From NCBI GenBank assembly GCA_937958005.1, contig CALGOB010000202.1, positions 1 through 45,221 of the forward strand: 45,221 nt of DNA. The letters are read 5' to 3'. The number at the start of each line of letters is the position of its first letter. The first letter of the stretch is position 1. The position numbers were made by a program, and so were the translations under genes. The stretch comes from an uncultured Cyclobacteriaceae bacterium. Its GTDB lineage: Bacteria; Bacteroidota; Bacteroidia; Cytophagales; Cyclobacteriaceae. Positions 44,403 through 45,221 of the stretch are shown here, one piece after another. The notes under the pieces are model-generated. The model saw only the letters and a list, made by a program, of their open reading frames with translations, had not been told where the DNA came from and searched no databases.

Positions 44403-44700
44403 CTATACTTTATTTTTTAATCGGTAATATTTGGTGTCAAGTTCTATTGGAGGGGTAAGGTATCTTAAACTTGAATATATCCTTCTGGAATTATATCGAA
44501 TTTTCATGTACTTAAGTACTGAAATTTTAGCCTGCTCGATAGACTCGTACTTTTGGTTATCAACTCATTCTACTTTTAGGGTTTTAACCCGAAATTCTTG
44601 GGACTTATTTGCACGAATTCCTAACCACTTGACAGTCAGCGAAATTACTTGTTTTCTAGGTTCTACTCTAGACCGTTCGGGTGTATTAGTTTTACTTGTT
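44403..44700 (-). pseudogene. C-terminal remnant of an IS3-family transposase (OrfB)
   Basis: On the minus strand the frame reads SQEFRVKTLKVE, a stop (44565-44567), then VDNQKYESIEQAKISVLKYM and IRYNSRRIYSSLRYLTPP, ending at 44403. This is the C-terminal rve domain of IS3-group transposases: the AESFF-x-TLK-x-EL block, then a YE-x-EQA helix, the YN-x-R-R/H-x-SL segment and a Y-x-TP ending. Upstream the frame degrades before the catalytic DDE region. The internal stop and the missing N-terminal part mark it as an inactive remnant. It shows that 44.2-45.2 kb is decayed mobile DNA. Confidence 0.75.
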
Positions 44701-44973
44701 TTTTCCAAATATTACAAATCATTATAATATTCTAGTCGTTTGAATAAAGGATATCGAAGCAGTCATAGAACATTGAAAAATGCAAAAGTGAAATACTTCT
44801 CTCTTAAACAATTTTATATACCACCGCACCAAACCTCGTAGACCCTTTTATTACAACGCAGGCATAGTCTCCATTATGGTGAGTAGGAAATTAGGATTTA
44901 AGTGAGTAGATGACTGTCGGTTATGGTTTGGATCAAATTTCCAACGAACAATGCTGGATTCTATTCTAAACCC

Positions 44974-44992
44974 GGCAGTCTGTCGGACTGCC
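44974..44992. other. Hairpin in a repeat-like stretch near the right edge
   Basis: GGCAGTC-tgtcg-GACTGCC, a perfect 7-bp stem with a 5-base loop. About 40 bp upstream is GGTTATGGTTTGGATCAAAT (44922-44941), close to the 5' module of R5. It may be a relative of that family. Confidence 0.5.
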
Positions 44993-45057
44993 TCGTGCTC
45001 CTCACTAAACTATCAAGTCACTCAGATGAACGCATAAAAATAAATATCTTTTTCTCT

Positions 45058-45086
45058 GATACCAGTAAATTAGAATTACTGGTATC
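45058..45086. other. Perfect 11-bp inverted repeat
   Basis: GATACCAGTAA (45058-45068) and TTACTGGTATC (45076-45086) with a 7-base spacer. No T tail follows, so it is a poor terminator. It could be an operator or the end of a mobile element. A possible broken gene starts at 45102. Confidence 0.5.
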
Positions 45087-45101
45087 CAATTAAATCTGAA
45101 A

Positions 45102-45221
45102 ATGAACAAAAAGACACTTATAGATCAAATAAAGAAGATTTTTTTCTGATCCTGAAAAACACCGTTCCACGGCGGCCCTCTAGAATTGGGTATTCCTAAA
45201 ATTAGTGGCTTTCTGCGTCGG
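45102..45221 (+). pseudogene. Possible broken gene running off the right edge
   Basis: From an ATG at 45102 the frame reads MNKKTLIDQIKKIF and hits a stop after a run of seven T. One base less would continue SDPEKHRSTAAL, and a second shift would give ELGIPKISGFLRR, which looks helix-turn-helix-like. Two frameshifts in 120 bp suggest a pseudogene, possibly part of a mobile element. The window ends before this can be judged. Confidence 0.25.

Noticed and set aside
44431-44727. 98-residue plus-strand frame
   Set aside because: It lies antisense to a recognisable IS3 transposase remnant, has no protein-like pattern, and no ribosome binding site.
1-45221. tRNA, rRNA, riboswitch or CRISPR array
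   Set aside because: Gaps were read on both strands; no cloverleaf with T-loop consensus, no rRNA text and no spaced repeats were recognised. A covariance search could still find small RNAs.

Overview
The window looks like chromosome of a gliding Bacteroidota bacterium, most likely of the order Cytophagales. The reasons are AT-rich DNA, a GldJ-type lipoprotein, a protease ending in a type IX secretion (T9SS) sorting domain, a YtxJ-type bacillithiol redox protein, and Bacteroidota-typical DUF4301, DUF6134 and OsmC-fusion proteins. The lineage is inferred from protein style; no rRNA or tRNA gene was seen.

Layout. (1) 1-2253: the 3' part of polA and a PLP-dependent serine/threonine dehydratase. 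(2) 2254-16471: an accessory island, nearly all on the minus strand. It is read from a 2746-residue RHS/YD-repeat protein with a small C-terminal toxin-like tip (8231-16471) into a DUF6984-like immunity candidate that overlaps its 3' end, then a colicin-immunity-like gene, then two HEAT-like paralogs. One paralog is split by a 1762-bp insertion sequence with a 7-bp target duplication. Frameshifted remnants and copies of a modular palindromic repeat fill the gaps. (3) 16722-21482: gldJ and mfd on the minus strand. (4) 21483-22154: a 672-bp gap with a strong terminator and a MITE-like inverted-repeat element. (5) 22155-29559: S1/P1 nuclease, DUF4301 protein, a secreted hypothetical, a GreA/GreB-like factor, a very basic secreted protein with four 32-residue repeats overlapping ytxJ, an outer-membrane-like protein, and lipA. 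(6) 29631-33933: a short lipoprotein immediately followed by a large T9SS-exported reprolysin-like metalloprotease. (7) 34272-42833: mostly single housekeeping or hypothetical genes (small membrane protein, alpha/beta-hydrolase-OsmC fusion, DUF6134, DUF697, anti-sigma-like TPR protein, methyltransferase, DUF819 transporter-like protein, degenerate thiamine pyrophosphokinase). (8) 43006-45221: a response regulator with an unrecognised output domain, then about 1 kb of decayed mobile DNA including the C-terminal remnant of an IS3-family transposase.

Most interesting points. First, the lipoprotein at 29631-30146 is a free-standing homolog of the N-terminal prodomain of the metalloprotease encoded 13 bp downstream. 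A 39-residue stretch aligns without a gap with 12 identities, which suggests a dedicated inhibitor or chaperone for an exported protease. Second, five copies of an undescribed modular repeat (R1-R5) carry conserved hairpins with some base-pair-preserving change, and they lie at the edges of broken genes. Third, the RHS locus has stacked immunity candidates. Fourth, a thiamine pyrophosphokinase homolog has lost its catalytic motifs. All family names come from motif recognition by eye; no database search was run.
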